NCBI GenBank assembly: GCA_005883355.1
Contig: VAXG01000002.1
Span: forward strand, 1 to 52,956
Direction of reading: 5' to 3'
Length of the DNA stretch: 52,956 bases
Source of the DNA: Actinomycetota bacterium
Lineage (GTDB): Bacteria; Actinomycetota; Thermoleophilia; Gaiellales; Gaiellaceae
Part shown: positions 31,926-39,972 of the stretch, piece after piece
Layout: every line of letters starts with the position of its first letter
Numbering within the stretch: the stretch's first letter is position 1
Translations under genes and position numbers: made by a program
Notes under the pieces: model-generated
The model's database searches: none
Seen by the model: the letters and a program-made list of their open reading frames with translations, nothing else
What the model was told of the DNA's origin: nothing

Positions 31926-32045
31926 CTAGATGGAGCGGCGGTCTTCGGGATTGCTCGAGTCCACGCCGAAGAACACGGCGAGGGGGCCGATCGCGACCAG
32001 GAACACCAGCAGGAGGATGCCCGTCATCCCTTCCATGATCGGCAT
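31926..32045 (-). CDS. small hydrophobic peptide upstream of the EamA transporter
   Basis: 39 residues from ATG: MPIMEGMTGILLLVFLVAIG, then PLAVFFGVDSSNPEDRRS, i.e. one membrane helix and a charged C-terminal tail. Its stop is 6 bases before the GTG of the transporter, so translation could be coupled. The ribosome site is weak. Could be a small membrane protein of actinobacterial type or a leader that tunes transporter expression; a chance frame cannot be excluded. Confidence 0.5.
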   Translation of the reverse strand: MPIMEGMTGILLLVFLVAIGPLAVFFGVDSSNPEDRRSI

Positions 32046-32088
32046 CGGACTACCATAAGGACAAATCCAGTTACAATCGGCTTCGATC

Positions 32089-33015
32089 ATGGGAGCTGAT
32101 AGCTGGCTGGGCGTCGAGCTGCGTCACTTCCTGGCACTGGAAGCGGTCGCGCGTGAGGGCTCGTTCGGGAAGGCCGCGACCGCTCTGGGCTATACGCAGT
32201 CGGCAGTCAGCCAGCAGATCGCCACGCTCGAGCGGATCGTCGGCCACCGCCTGATCGAGCGGCCCGGCGGCCCGAAGCCGGTCTCCCTCACCGAGGCAGG
32301 CGATCTCCTTCTCACCCACGCCGGCGCCATTTCAGCCCGCATCGCCGCCGCCCAGGCCGATCTGACCGCGCTCGCGGAGGGTCAGGCGGGAACCCTTCGC
32401 GTCGGCGTCTTCCAGAGCGTGGGGCAGCGGATCCTCCCGGAAGTGATGCGCCGTTTCGTCGCGGCCTGGCCGCAGGTGACCGTCACGCTGACCGAGTCCG
32501 CTGACGACCTCGAGCTGCTCGGCCTCGTCGAACGCGGAGACCTCGACCTGACGTTCGCCGATCTGCCGCTCACTGACGGCCCGTTCGAGTCGGTGGAGCT
32601 CCTGCGCGACCCATACGTGCTCGTCGTGCCGGCCGGCTCACCGCTCGCGCAGCGTGAGACCGCGCCAACGTGGAGAGAGATGGCCGAGCTCGACCTGATC
32701 GGACACAAGTACTGCAGGTCGCTGGCGCAACTGGAGAGCGATGGACGGCGCCGGTTGCGCTTCGTGTTCCGCTCCGATCACAACCAGACGGTGCAGGCGC
32801 TCGTGGCATCCGGAGTCGGCAGCGCGCTCGTCCCGCGTCTCACGATGGACCCCGATGACGAGACCACTGAGTTGATCGAGCTGCCGAAAGTCCAGCCGCG
32901 GCTCATCTCCTTCGCCTGGCACCGGGACCGCTACCGGACTGCTGCTGCGCGCGCGTTCGTCGACACCGCCCAGGCGGTCTGCGTCGAGCTGGAGCTCGAA
33001 CCGGCCTTGACCTAG
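32089..33015 (+). CDS. LysR-family transcriptional regulator
   Basis: 308 residues. The N-terminal winged helix is typical: LRHFLALEAVAREGSFGKAA, LGYTQSAVSQQIATLERIVG, HRLIERPGGPKPVSLTEAGD. The effector domain (about 95-300) begins GTLRVGVFQSVGQRILPEVM. It is divergent from the EamA transporter and its leader peptide, so it likely responds to the exported compound and controls that gene and itself. TACAAT at 32072-32077 may be its -10; the 43-base space before its start is the likely operator region. Confidence 0.93.
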   Translation: MGADSWLGVELRHFLALEAVAREGSFGKAATALGYTQSAVSQQIATLERIVGHRLIERPGGPKPVSLTEAGDLLLTHAGAISARIAAAQADLTALAEGQAGTLRVGVFQSVGQRILPEVMRRFVAAWPQVTVTLTESADDLELLGLVERGDLDLTFADLPLTDGPFESVELLRDPYVLVVPAGSPLAQRETAPTWREMAELDLIGHKYCRSLAQLESDGRRRLRFVFRSDHNQTVQALVASGVGSALVPRLTMDPDDETTELIELPKVQPRLISFAWHRDRYRTAAARAFVDTAQAVCVELELEPALT

Positions 33016-33018
33016 TTA

Positions 33019-33184
33019 AGAGACTTAATGTGAAATTCCGCCGGGCCGGATGACGCTCCAGACACGGCGCCGGATCAGCACGTTCGCCCGCGGCACGTAG
33101 CGCCGCTACGCACCGCGAACGACCGCACTGCCCGGCTTGGTCTGGAGCGCCCCCGACGACGGCCGAATTTCAAATCAAGTCTCT
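33019..33184. repeat. 166-bp imperfect inverted repeat between convergent genes
   Basis: The ends AGAGACTT (33019-33026) and AAGTCTCT (33177-33184) are perfect inverted copies. Moving inward, TGAAATTC/GAATTTCA, CGCTCCAGAC/GTCTGGAGCG and GTTCGC/GCGAAC also pair, and the centre has a GTAGCG-CC-GCTAC dyad. LysR ends three bases before it and the coiled-coil gene stop overlaps its right end, so it can terminate both transcripts; its size is more like a folded repeat or MITE. The gap holds nothing else. Confidence 0.75.
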
Positions 33185-33689
33185 AGCTGTAGGACTGAGA
33201 GTCGTCGACGCTGCCGGCCGCGACGCCGGCGACGACGCTCTCCTGCGAACGCTCGTGCAGCCGTTCGCGTCCGCGCTTGACCGCGCTCAAGAACTTCTCG
33301 AGGTTGACCTCGAGTGTCGACAGGATCGAGTCGGCCCAGTCCTCCATCTCGAGCCTGGTCTCCCTCGCCTGTCTGCGCGCCTCGTCGACGATGTCCTGCG
33401 CCTGCCGCTCGGCGATCTTGACGATCTCCGTCTGCGACGCCTCCCGCACCGCCTGTTCGCGCGCCTCGCCCAGGAGCCGGTCGGTCTCGCGCTTGGCCTC
33501 GGCGAGCATCTCCTGCCGCTCCTTCACGATCCAGCGAGCCTGCTTGATCTCCTCGGGGATCGTGGCCCGCATCTGGTCGAGGATGTCGTAGATCTCCTCG
33601 CGATCGATCCGGACCTGATCGGTCAGGGGGACGGCCTTCGCGTTGTGAACGAGGTCGTCGAGCTTGTCGATGAGTACCAGGACGTCCAT
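33183..33689 (-). CDS. DivIVA/SepIVA-like coiled-coil protein
   Basis: 168 residues with no membrane segment. An N-terminal piece (LIDKLDDLVHNAKAV) is followed by VRIDREEIYDILDQMRATIP, the family-like start, and by a long heptad coiled coil (about 50-140: IVKERQEMLAEAKRETDRLL, AERQAQDIVDEARRQARE). The C-terminus is Ser/Asp-rich. It matches the actinobacterial SepIVA/DivIVA-type proteins near coaD or yceD that act in septum and envelope growth. Sequence similarity to ATP synthase b-type coils is expected and does not indicate that function. Confidence 0.75.
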   Translation of the reverse strand: MDVLVLIDKLDDLVHNAKAVPLTDQVRIDREEIYDILDQMRATIPEEIKQARWIVKERQEMLAEAKRETDRLLGEAREQAVREASQTEIVKIAERQAQDIVDEARRQARETRLEMEDWADSILSTLEVNLEKFLSAVKRGRERLHERSQESVVAGVAAGSVDDSQSYS

Positions 33690-33810
33690 TCAGCCTCCCG
33701 AGTCTATCGGCGGGACCCCGGGAGGCCGACCGGTGGTGTTTTCAAGTTTGACGAGCGCAGCGAAGTCACGAACCCTCCCTCCGAGAAAAGTGCGGAGCAC
33801 TTCCTCCGAT

Positions 33811-34326
33811 TTATTCTTGCGGATTCTCGGGAGTGCCGGGGCGACCATCGGGGAAAAGCTCCTGGAAACGGCGGGCAACGGCTTCGGGCACGAGCTCGTC
33901 CACTTTCCCGCCGAAGGCCGCGATCTCCTTCACGCCGCTCGACGAGACGAAGCTCACGGCCGGGCTGGCCATCACGTAGACCGTCTCGACGTCGGGCGCG
34001 AGCGTGCGGTTCAGCTGGTTCATCTGGAACTCCCACTCGAAGTCCGAGATCACCCGGAGCCCTTTGACGATCACCTTGGCGTTCCACCTGCGGGCGAAGT
34101 CGACGACGAGCTCGGAGAAGACGTCGACCTCGACGTTCGGCAGGTCCGTCAGAGCGTCGCGGAGAAAGGCGACCCGCTCGTCGAGCGTGAACATCGGCGT
34201 CTTGTGCGTCGGGTTCCCGACGACTCCGATCACCACGCGGTCGAAGATTCCGGCGGCGCGCCCGATCACGTCGATGTGTCCGTTCGTGACGGGATCGTAC
34301 GAGCCGGGTGCAATCGCGGTGATCAT
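33811..34326 (-). CDS. coaD: phosphopantetheine adenylyltransferase
   Basis: 171 residues. Fourth step of coenzyme A synthesis: ATP plus 4'-phosphopantetheine to dephospho-CoA. Nucleotidyltransferase motifs: ITAIAPGSYDPVTNGHIDVI (T/HxGH), VVIGVVGNPTHKTPMFTLDE, VIVKGLRVISDFEWEFQMNQ, and the ATP-binding SFVSSSGVKEIAAFGG. The usual SFDP is SYDP here. Length is slightly above the normal ~160 because of a Pro/Glu tail. ATG overlaps the rsmD stop (ATGA). Confidence 0.96.
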   Translation of the reverse strand: MITAIAPGSYDPVTNGHIDVIGRAAGIFDRVVIGVVGNPTHKTPMFTLDERVAFLRDALTDLPNVEVDVFSELVVDFARRWNAKVIVKGLRVISDFEWEFQMNQLNRTLAPDVETVYVMASPAVSFVSSSGVKEIAAFGGKVDELVPEAVARRFQELFPDGRPGTPENPQE

Positions 34327-34859
34327 CGGTGTTCGAACACCGTGACCCGCGTCGAGCCGTACCTGCGCGATGTGCGAACCGCGAGGCCGGGAACGTCAGG
34401 CTCGGTCTTTGCCGCGGTCTCGAACACAAGCAGGCCGTCGTCGGCGAGCACGCCGGGCAGGTAACGAGAGAGTGACTGGTAGTCGGTCATGTCGTAGGGA
34501 GGGTCTGCGAGCACGAGATCGTACTTTCTGCCCGCCCCCGTTTCCTGACCGAGCCCTGTGACGGCGTCGTGGCGCACGACCCGCGCGCCGGTGAGGCCCA
34601 GCTTGTCGAGGTTGCGCTCGATCGTGCGTAGAGCTTCCGGATCGGACTCGACGAACACGGCCGCTTCCGCCCCGCGCGAGAGCGCCTCGAGACCCATCGC
34701 GCCCGACCCCGCATAGAGGTCGAGCACGCGCGCGCCCTCGACCCAGGGGGCAATGATGTTGAACACGCTCTCCCGCACACGGTCCGAGGTGGGACGCGTA
34801 TCGAGCCCTTTCGGGGCGTGGATCGTGTGGCCTCTGCGCGTGCCGGCGATGATCCGCAC
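34323..34859 (-). CDS. rsmD: 16S rRNA (guanine966-N2)-methyltransferase
   Basis: 178 residues from GTG. Motifs: MRIIAGTRRGHTIHAPKGLD, TRPTSDRVRESVFNII, SAM motif VLDLYAGSGAMGLEALSRGA, VESDPEAL, and the catalytic/target motif LVLADPPYDMTDY. It methylates G966 in helix 31 of 16S rRNA. Coupled to coaD downstream by a 4-base overlap, as in many bacteria; normally recG lies upstream, here separated by five genes. Confidence 0.95.
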   Translation of the reverse strand: MRIIAGTRRGHTIHAPKGLDTRPTSDRVRESVFNIIAPWVEGARVLDLYAGSGAMGLEALSRGAEAAVFVESDPEALRTIERNLDKLGLTGARVVRHDAVTGLGQETGAGRKYDLVLADPPYDMTDYQSLSRYLPGVLADDGLLVFETAAKTEPDVPGLAVRTSRRYGSTRVTVFEHR

Positions 34860-34872
34860 CCGCCCGAGTGTA

Positions 34873-34901
34873 GGGCGGGACGGCGTCGCACCGCCCCGCC
34901 C
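34873..34901 (-). terminator. hairpin after the SRPBCC gene
   Basis: GGGCGGG (34873-34879) pairs with CCCGCCC (34895-34901), with further GC pairing toward a short loop. It lies 9 bases past the SRPBCC stop in the gap before rsmD, so it may separate the arsR unit from the rsmD-coaD unit. Confidence 0.5.
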
Positions 34902-34910
34902 GTCGCACTG

Positions 34911-35366
34911 CTACGAGCTGAGCGGCTCGCCGGTCTCGAGCAGCGTCTTCATGCCGCTGAGGATGTACATCCAGCCTCCGGCGACGTTCTCAGCCGTCTT
35001 CGGGGCGCGCTCGAGCTGGTCGTGCACGACCGTCAGCTTCGAGACGCCACCGTCCTGAGGCTCGATCTCCCAGCTCACGCGGCTCGGCTCCTCGGTCGCC
35101 GTCTCCTCGTCGTAGAGGGCCCGCCATGTGTAGCTCAGCCGCCGCGGCGGATCGGAGTCGAGAACCTCGCCGTCGACCCATAGCTTCTCCCGGTCCGGAG
35201 ACCAACTTCGATACGGCGCACCTGCCTCGAAGCTCGAGTCGACGAGGCTGCCGTAGAAGTACCGGCTCGTGAACTCCGGCTTCGTGATCGCCTCCCAGAT
35301 CTGCTCCGGGCTCGCCTTGATGAAGACCGCGTAGACCTGCACGTTCGTCTGGGTCATCGTGGTCAT
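34911..35366 (-). CDS. SRPBCC / AHSA1-family protein
   Basis: 151 residues from the ATG at 35364-35366, overlapping the ArsR stop (ATGA). START/Bet v1-like fold: VQVYAVFIKASPEQIWEAIT, EFTSRYFYGSLVDSSFEAGA, RLSYTWRALYD, SRVSWEIEPQDGGVSKLTVV and GGWMYILSGMKTLLETG. These small lipid- or ligand-binding proteins are very often the partner of an ArsR-like repressor in Actinomycetota. The ligand is unknown. The frame is open upstream inside arsR, but the coupled ATG is the natural start. Confidence 0.88.
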   Translation of the reverse strand: MTTMTQTNVQVYAVFIKASPEQIWEAITKPEFTSRYFYGSLVDSSFEAGAPYRSWSPDREKLWVDGEVLDSDPPRRLSYTWRALYDEETATEEPSRVSWEIEPQDGGVSKLTVVHDQLERAPKTAENVAGGWMYILSGMKTLLETGEPLSS

Positions 35367-35680
35367 GCCGTTTCCTCCAGTTCGTGTTTGAGGTCCGCGA
35401 GCGCCGAGACCCGGCGCTCGGTGTACTTGTCGATCCACCGGTCGTGGATCAGGCGAATCGGCACCGGATTCAGGTAGTGCAGCTTCTCTCGGCCCGACCG
35501 CCGCGTGACGACGAGGCCCGCGTCCTCGAGCACTCGCAGGTGCTTCATGACGCCGAATCTCGTCATCTCCACGTCTGACTCGAGCTCGGTGAGCGAGCGG
35601 CCGTCACGCTCGTAGAGCCGGTCGAGGAGGAGGCGGCGAGTCGGGTGGGCGAGCGCCTTGAAGACGGAGTCGTCGTTCAT
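35363..35680 (-). CDS. ArsR-family winged-helix regulator
   Basis: 105 residues. NDDSVFKALAHPTRRLLLDR, then LYERDGRSLTELESDVEMTR and FGVMKHLRVLEDAGLVVTRR make a standard ArsR DNA-binding domain. No metal-binding Cys motif (ELCVCDL type) is present, so it belongs to the metal-independent group paired with SRPBCC proteins. Likely autoregulates this two-gene unit. ATG start; the GH99-like gene lies 32 bases upstream on the same strand. Confidence 0.92.
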   Translation of the reverse strand: MNDDSVFKALAHPTRRLLLDRLYERDGRSLTELESDVEMTRFGVMKHLRVLEDAGLVVTRRSGREKLHYLNPVPIRLIHDRWIDKYTERRVSALADLKHELEETA

Positions 35681-35712
35681 GCTCGCATGATAGGTGACCT
35701 AATGGTCACATG

Positions 35713-36837
35713 TCAAGGAAGGAGCTCGTGGAGGGCGTCGAGGTAGGCGCCGTAGCCGGACGGCGTCGCCCACTCCTTGGCGCTCTCGACGGCCGTGCCC
35801 TCTGGCCATTCGTTGAACGTGAGGACGAGCTGCCAGCGGGCGTTGGAGGCGACCATCGCGGCGATGTCGCTGCGCCATCGGGTCACGTCGCGCGTCAGCC
35901 GAGGCGACTGCTCGCTCCATTCGTCGAAGCCCGGAGCGATCATGAAAGCGTCGGGAGAGAAGTCGTATTCCGCGAGCGCCGCCGAGTACTGGTGCCAGGC
36001 GTCCGGCTGCGCGCTGCACGCCCGAAAGCCGGCAAACCCCTTCAGCACGATGTATGCGCCGACCGTGTTCGCCTCCCGCCAGCGCGTGGCCGTATCGCAA
36101 CTGTCCGCGGAGTCACCGTAGACGTAGACGACGAAGCGGCCGTCGACCTTCAGGTACGCGGGCTTCGATGCATAGCGGTCGCGGATGTACTCCAGGTCGG
36201 AGCGGATCTTCTCGACCGTCGGGTTGTCGTACCCTTCGCGCTCGTAGTAGATCGCCCAGCGGAAGGGCGTCGTTCGCGCCGCCGCCAGGTAGTTCGAGAA
36301 GATCTCGTCGGTCTGGGGATAGCCGTCCGGGCTCCACCACGAATAGATGCCGGCATCGAGGTTCGCGTAGAGCATCGCGTCGGTGTGCTTGCGCACGACA
36401 CGCGCGTCGTAGGCGCTGTAGTAGTCGAGCGAGGGATGGAAGCGGCTGTACGGGAAGACCGGATCCCGGAGCCACGCTTCGGGATACCACGCGTAGTAGA
36501 ACGTGGCGTGGATCGGAAACGAGGGCTGCGACCAATCCGCAGCCGGCCCGCGGAAGGCCGTTATGCGCCCCGGCCGCTTGAACATGAACCGAACGCGCAC
36601 GTCTCTGTCCGTGACCGTGTCGTGCGCGAGGCCGTCGAAGACGAATCCTCTCCCCAGCGACTTGGCGGCGCGAGGTGAAAACGTGAGCTCGTAATGCGGA
36701 CGGTCGGCCTGGCTCGTGTCGGTCACGTCGTAGGCTTTGTGCATCAGCACGTGCCGCGCGTGGGCGAGCGTCCAGGAATCGTGCGGCGGGCTCGTTGCGA
36801 AGGCGCCCGCGAGCAGGAGGACGAGGGCCGCTTTCAC
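35713..36837 (-). CDS. secreted GH99-like glycoside hydrolase
   Basis: 374 residues from GTG, with a short signal peptide (MKAALVLLLAGAFATS). From about residue 110 it shows the GH99/GH71-like barrel pattern: IHATFYYAWYPEAW, LDAGIYSWWSPDG, FRWAIYYEREGY, PAYLKVDGRFVVYVYGDS and the late LTFNEWPEGTAVE, where the acidic residues could serve in catalysis. GH99 enzymes cut alpha-mannose-containing glycans and related domains occur with polysaccharide loci, but the substrate here is unknown. The N-terminal ~110 residues look like a separate beta domain. Confidence 0.75.
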   Translation of the reverse strand: MKAALVLLLAGAFATSPPHDSWTLAHARHVLMHKAYDVTDTSQADRPHYELTFSPRAAKSLGRGFVFDGLAHDTVTDRDVRVRFMFKRPGRITAFRGPAADWSQPSFPIHATFYYAWYPEAWLRDPVFPYSRFHPSLDYYSAYDARVVRKHTDAMLYANLDAGIYSWWSPDGYPQTDEIFSNYLAAARTTPFRWAIYYEREGYDNPTVEKIRSDLEYIRDRYASKPAYLKVDGRFVVYVYGDSADSCDTATRWREANTVGAYIVLKGFAGFRACSAQPDAWHQYSAALAEYDFSPDAFMIAPGFDEWSEQSPRLTRDVTRWRSDIAAMVASNARWQLVLTFNEWPEGTAVESAKEWATPSGYGAYLDALHELLP

Positions 36838-36858
36838 GACTCGAACCTTAGGCGCGAA

Positions 36859-37830
36859 TCAGACGGTCATCACGAAACAGGCGTCGTGCGAGGAGGGCGA
36901 CACCTGCACACGGCGGATCAGACGGCCCTGCCGGTCGAGCACGCAGAAGGTTCCGCGGTCGAGCGACGGCGTCACGATCCGGCCGTCTGCCTCCTGGACG
37001 TTGTACGAGCCCACCGGCACCTTCGTCGTGCGCAGCACAGCCCCGTCCTTCAACGACAGCACCCGCAGGGTCCCATCCTCCCCACTCGTTACGTAGGCGT
37101 GCGAGCCGGCGAACGTCACGTGCTGCGGCGGCGCATCTGCCGGCAGGCGGCGCAGGATCTCTCCAGTGCGACGGTCGTACACCGCGAGCGCGCCGCGGTC
37201 GCCCGAGCTGACCCAGACGTGCCGGCCGGCGGGCGCGATGCCGACGTCGTGCGCGAGAAACGGCGGGCGAAATCGCCGTACGAGGCGTGGTGCCAGCGGT
37301 CGCGACACATCCACCACCGCGACCTCCTCGGCCTTGGAACCGAGCGAGACCCAGAGGGTCTTGTAGCTCGGATCGATCGAGACGTGCCGCGCCGGCCCGC
37401 CGACGGCGACACGCGCGACGGCGCGTCCGCTCAGGACGTCGACGGTGACGACCTCGTGCGAGCCGGAGTCGGTGACGTATGCGTGGCGGGCGTTCGCACC
37501 GGCGGCGGTGTAGCGCGGCTCGTCGAAGTGGCCGTGGACGCGCCGGACGCGCAGGCCGGGGCCGTCGATGAGCGAGACGATGCCGTACGCTGTGTGACAG
37601 ACGACGGCGAGCTTTCCCCAGACGCTCTCGATGCTCCGCGGACCTGCGGTCGTCGGGATCGAGCGCAGGATCTTGCCGGTTGATAGCTCGACGACGGCGA
37701 CACGAGACTGGGTGTCCGCAGTCACGAGCGCGACCGGCGTTCCGCCGGCCAGGGCGTCGGGAGCGAAACGTAGGGCCGCGGGCAACGTCACCGCGCCGAC
37801 GAGGAAGTCGCGGCGATTCACGTTCGACAT
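36859..37830 (-). CDS. Tat-exported YVTN-type beta-propeller protein
   Basis: 323 residues. The N-terminus is a Tat signal (MSNVNRRDFLVGAVTLPAAL, with RRDFL). Seven-blade-like repeats follow: VVELSTGKILRSIPTTAGPR, GIVSLIDGPGLRVRRV, HEVVTVDVLSGRAVARVAVG, EVAVVDVSRPLAPRLV, GALAVYDRRTGEILRRLPAD, GTLRVLSLKDGAVLR, GTFCVLDRQGRLIRRVQVSP. This is the YVTN/YncE style found in extracellular binding proteins and quinoprotein-like folds. No catalytic residues identified. Folded export fits a cofactor-containing or fast-folding protein. Confidence 0.78.
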   Translation of the reverse strand: MSNVNRRDFLVGAVTLPAALRFAPDALAGGTPVALVTADTQSRVAVVELSTGKILRSIPTTAGPRSIESVWGKLAVVCHTAYGIVSLIDGPGLRVRRVHGHFDEPRYTAAGANARHAYVTDSGSHEVVTVDVLSGRAVARVAVGGPARHVSIDPSYKTLWVSLGSKAEEVAVVDVSRPLAPRLVRRFRPPFLAHDVGIAPAGRHVWVSSGDRGALAVYDRRTGEILRRLPADAPPQHVTFAGSHAYVTSGEDGTLRVLSLKDGAVLRTTKVPVGSYNVQEADGRIVTPSLDRGTFCVLDRQGRLIRRVQVSPSSHDACFVMTV

Positions 37831-37836
37831 ACGGCT

Positions 37837-39972
37837 TCAGGCAGCCGAAAGGTCCCGGCCCTCGAACGCTCGCTCGACCTCGTCCGAGAGCGGGCCCTCC
37901 GCGTCGACGAGCTCATCGGCGATGGCTCGTGCTCGTTCCAGCAGGGAACGGTCCTTGCGCAGATGCGCGAAGCGGAGGTCGGTGAGGCCGGACTGGCGCG
38001 TACCGAGCAGCTGGCCGCTGCCGCGGATGTCGAGGTCGACCTCGGCGAGCTCGAAGCCGTCGTTCGTGCGCACGAGCGCCTCGAGTCGCTCGACGGCCGG
38101 TTCCGTCAGATCTTCGCGCGCGCGCGAGATCAAGAGACAGTAGGACTGCTCGGCACCACGGCCGACGCGGCCGCGCAACTGATGCAACTGGGCGAGCCCG
38201 AACCGGTCGGCTTCCTGAACGATCATGATCGTCGCGTTCGGGACGTCGACGCCGACCTCGATCACAGTCGTCGCCACGAGCACGTCCAGGTCCCGTGCTT
38301 TGAAGCGCGCCATCAGCTCGCGGCGCTCGGGCGGACGGAGCCGTCCGTGCAGCAGGCCGACGCGATAACCGCGCAACTCCGCTTTCTGCAACCGCTCGGC
38401 TTCGACCTCAGCCGCCCGGGCCTGCGTCGTCTCCGATTCCTCGATCAGCGGGCAGACGACATACGCCTGGCGACCTGCGTCGAGGTGCTTCCGCAGGCGC
38501 GAATAGGCGGCGGCACTCCGGTCTTCGGCGACCCACGCGGTCTTGATCGGCTTGCGGTCGGCCGGCGGCCGTGTGATCTCCGACACCGCGAGGTCTCCGT
38601 AGACCGTGAGCGCGAGCGTGCGCGGTATCGGCGTCGCCGTCATGTGCAGCACGTGCGGCGACCTCCCTTCCGTCAACGCTTTGCGCTGCTCGACGCCGAA
38701 ACGGTGCTGCTCGTCGACAACCGCAACGGCGAGGTCACGGAACTCGACGCCCTCCTGGATGAGTGCGTGCGTGCCGACGACGATGTCCGCGTGCGGAGCG
38801 AGGTCTCGCTCGCGCTTCGCGGAGGAGCTCGTGAGCAGCGCACACGTGACGCCGAGGAGGCTACAGGGCTCCTCGACCGTCAGGAAGTGCTGCTCCGCGA
38901 GGGTCTCCGTCGGCGCCATCAGCGCTCCTTGCTTGCCTGCCTCGACCGCACGCAACAGGGCGTAAAGCGCGACGACGGTCTTGCCGGATCCGACCTCGCC
39001 CTGAAGGAGCCGCTGCATCGGCACGCTGCGCTCGAGGTCGGCGTCGAGCTCGGCGATCGCGCGCTCCTGGTGCTCGGTGAGCTGGAACGGCAGCACGCTG
39101 CGGTAGCGCCCGACGAGCTCGCCGGGTGGGCCGAGCGTCGGTGCGACCTCGGACTCGCGCTCCCGGCGCCGCCGCGCCAGCCAGATCTGCAGGAGGAGCA
39201 GCTCGTCGAAAGCGAACCTGCGCCGCCCCACTTCCGCCTCACCGAGCGAGCGCGGCCGGTGCAGCGCCCAGAATGCGTCGACGCGCTCGGGCAGAGCCTC
39301 GTGCTCCTTCAGGTCGGCCGGAAGGGGATCCGCAAGAGACCGCGGCAGTGCCGCGCCGACCAGCTCGCGCACCTTCTTCGCGGTGATGTCCTCGCCGGCC
39401 GGATAGACCGGAGCGAAGTCGGCCGTCGCTTCGCCCTCGCCGATGTCGAAGCTGCGCACGTCGAAGCCGTACCGTCCCTGCCGGCCGCGTAGACGGACCG
39501 CGGTCCCCGGCTGCAGCTGGCGCTCCAGCCACGGCTGGTTGAACCAGGTGGCGGAAACGGTGGCGGTACCGTCGCTGATGCGCGCCGTCAGCATCTGCAG
39601 CCTCCCTCGTCGGCGAGTCGACGTCGTCAGCACCTCTCCGGCGATCGCAACGTCGACGTCTGCCTGGAGATCGGCAATGCGCACCTCGGGCACGGGCTCC
39701 TCGTAGCGAAACGGCCTGTGCATGAGCAGATCGCCCACCGTTTCGAGCCCGAGCCGCTCGAGCTTCTTCTTCACCGCCGGCCCGACACCCGGAAGGACGT
39801 CGACCGAACGCTCGAGCTCCTCAGCGCGCGGGAACGTCCGCGGCCGTGGCCATTCCCCCGCATCCGCGTCCCCAAGGCGCCGACTCGGCGGCGCCGCAGA
39901 GAGGCCGTGCGGGCTTCGCCCGTGCGGCCGTCCTCCAAAACCCAGCGGCAGCCGTACTCCGACCGTCGTCAC
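37837..39972 (-). CDS. recG: ATP-dependent DNA helicase RecG
   Basis: 711 residues from GTG 39972, overlapping the degV stop (GTGA). RecG remodels stalled forks and Holliday junctions. Wedge/OB region: LPGVGPAVKKKLERLGLETV, GDLLMHRPFRYEEP. Helicase motifs: QLTEHQERAI, QGEVGSGKTVVALYALLRAV, MAPTETLAEQHF, VVGTHALIQEGVEF, VVDEQHRFGVEQR, MTATPIPRTLALT, GLLHGRL, ATTVIEVGVDVPNATIM, QLHQLRGRVGRG. The first ~48 residues are a low-complexity Gly/Pro/Arg extension over a GC hairpin, so the true start may be further in. Confidence 0.95.
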   Translation of the reverse strand: MTTVGVRLPLGFGGRPHGRSPHGLSAAPPSRRLGDADAGEWPRPRTFPRAEELERSVDVLPGVGPAVKKKLERLGLETVGDLLMHRPFRYEEPVPEVRIADLQADVDVAIAGEVLTTSTRRRGRLQMLTARISDGTATVSATWFNQPWLERQLQPGTAVRLRGRQGRYGFDVRSFDIGEGEATADFAPVYPAGEDITAKKVRELVGAALPRSLADPLPADLKEHEALPERVDAFWALHRPRSLGEAEVGRRRFAFDELLLLQIWLARRRRERESEVAPTLGPPGELVGRYRSVLPFQLTEHQERAIAELDADLERSVPMQRLLQGEVGSGKTVVALYALLRAVEAGKQGALMAPTETLAEQHFLTVEEPCSLLGVTCALLTSSSAKRERDLAPHADIVVGTHALIQEGVEFRDLAVAVVDEQHRFGVEQRKALTEGRSPHVLHMTATPIPRTLALTVYGDLAVSEITRPPADRKPIKTAWVAEDRSAAAYSRLRKHLDAGRQAYVVCPLIEESETTQARAAEVEAERLQKAELRGYRVGLLHGRLRPPERRELMARFKARDLDVLVATTVIEVGVDVPNATIMIVQEADRFGLAQLHQLRGRVGRGAEQSYCLLISRAREDLTEPAVERLEALVRTNDGFELAEVDLDIRGSGQLLGTRQSGLTDLRFAHLRKDRSLLERARAIADELVDAEGPLSDEVERAFEGRDLSAA

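Noticed and set aside
33690-33810. CCTCCCG...CGGGAGG dyad in the gap before coaD
   Set aside because: Imperfect with a long loop; could be a weak terminator, but the support is too thin to list.
37963-39492. Plus-strand frame of ~509 codons opposite recG
   Set aside because: Shadow of recG helicase motifs.
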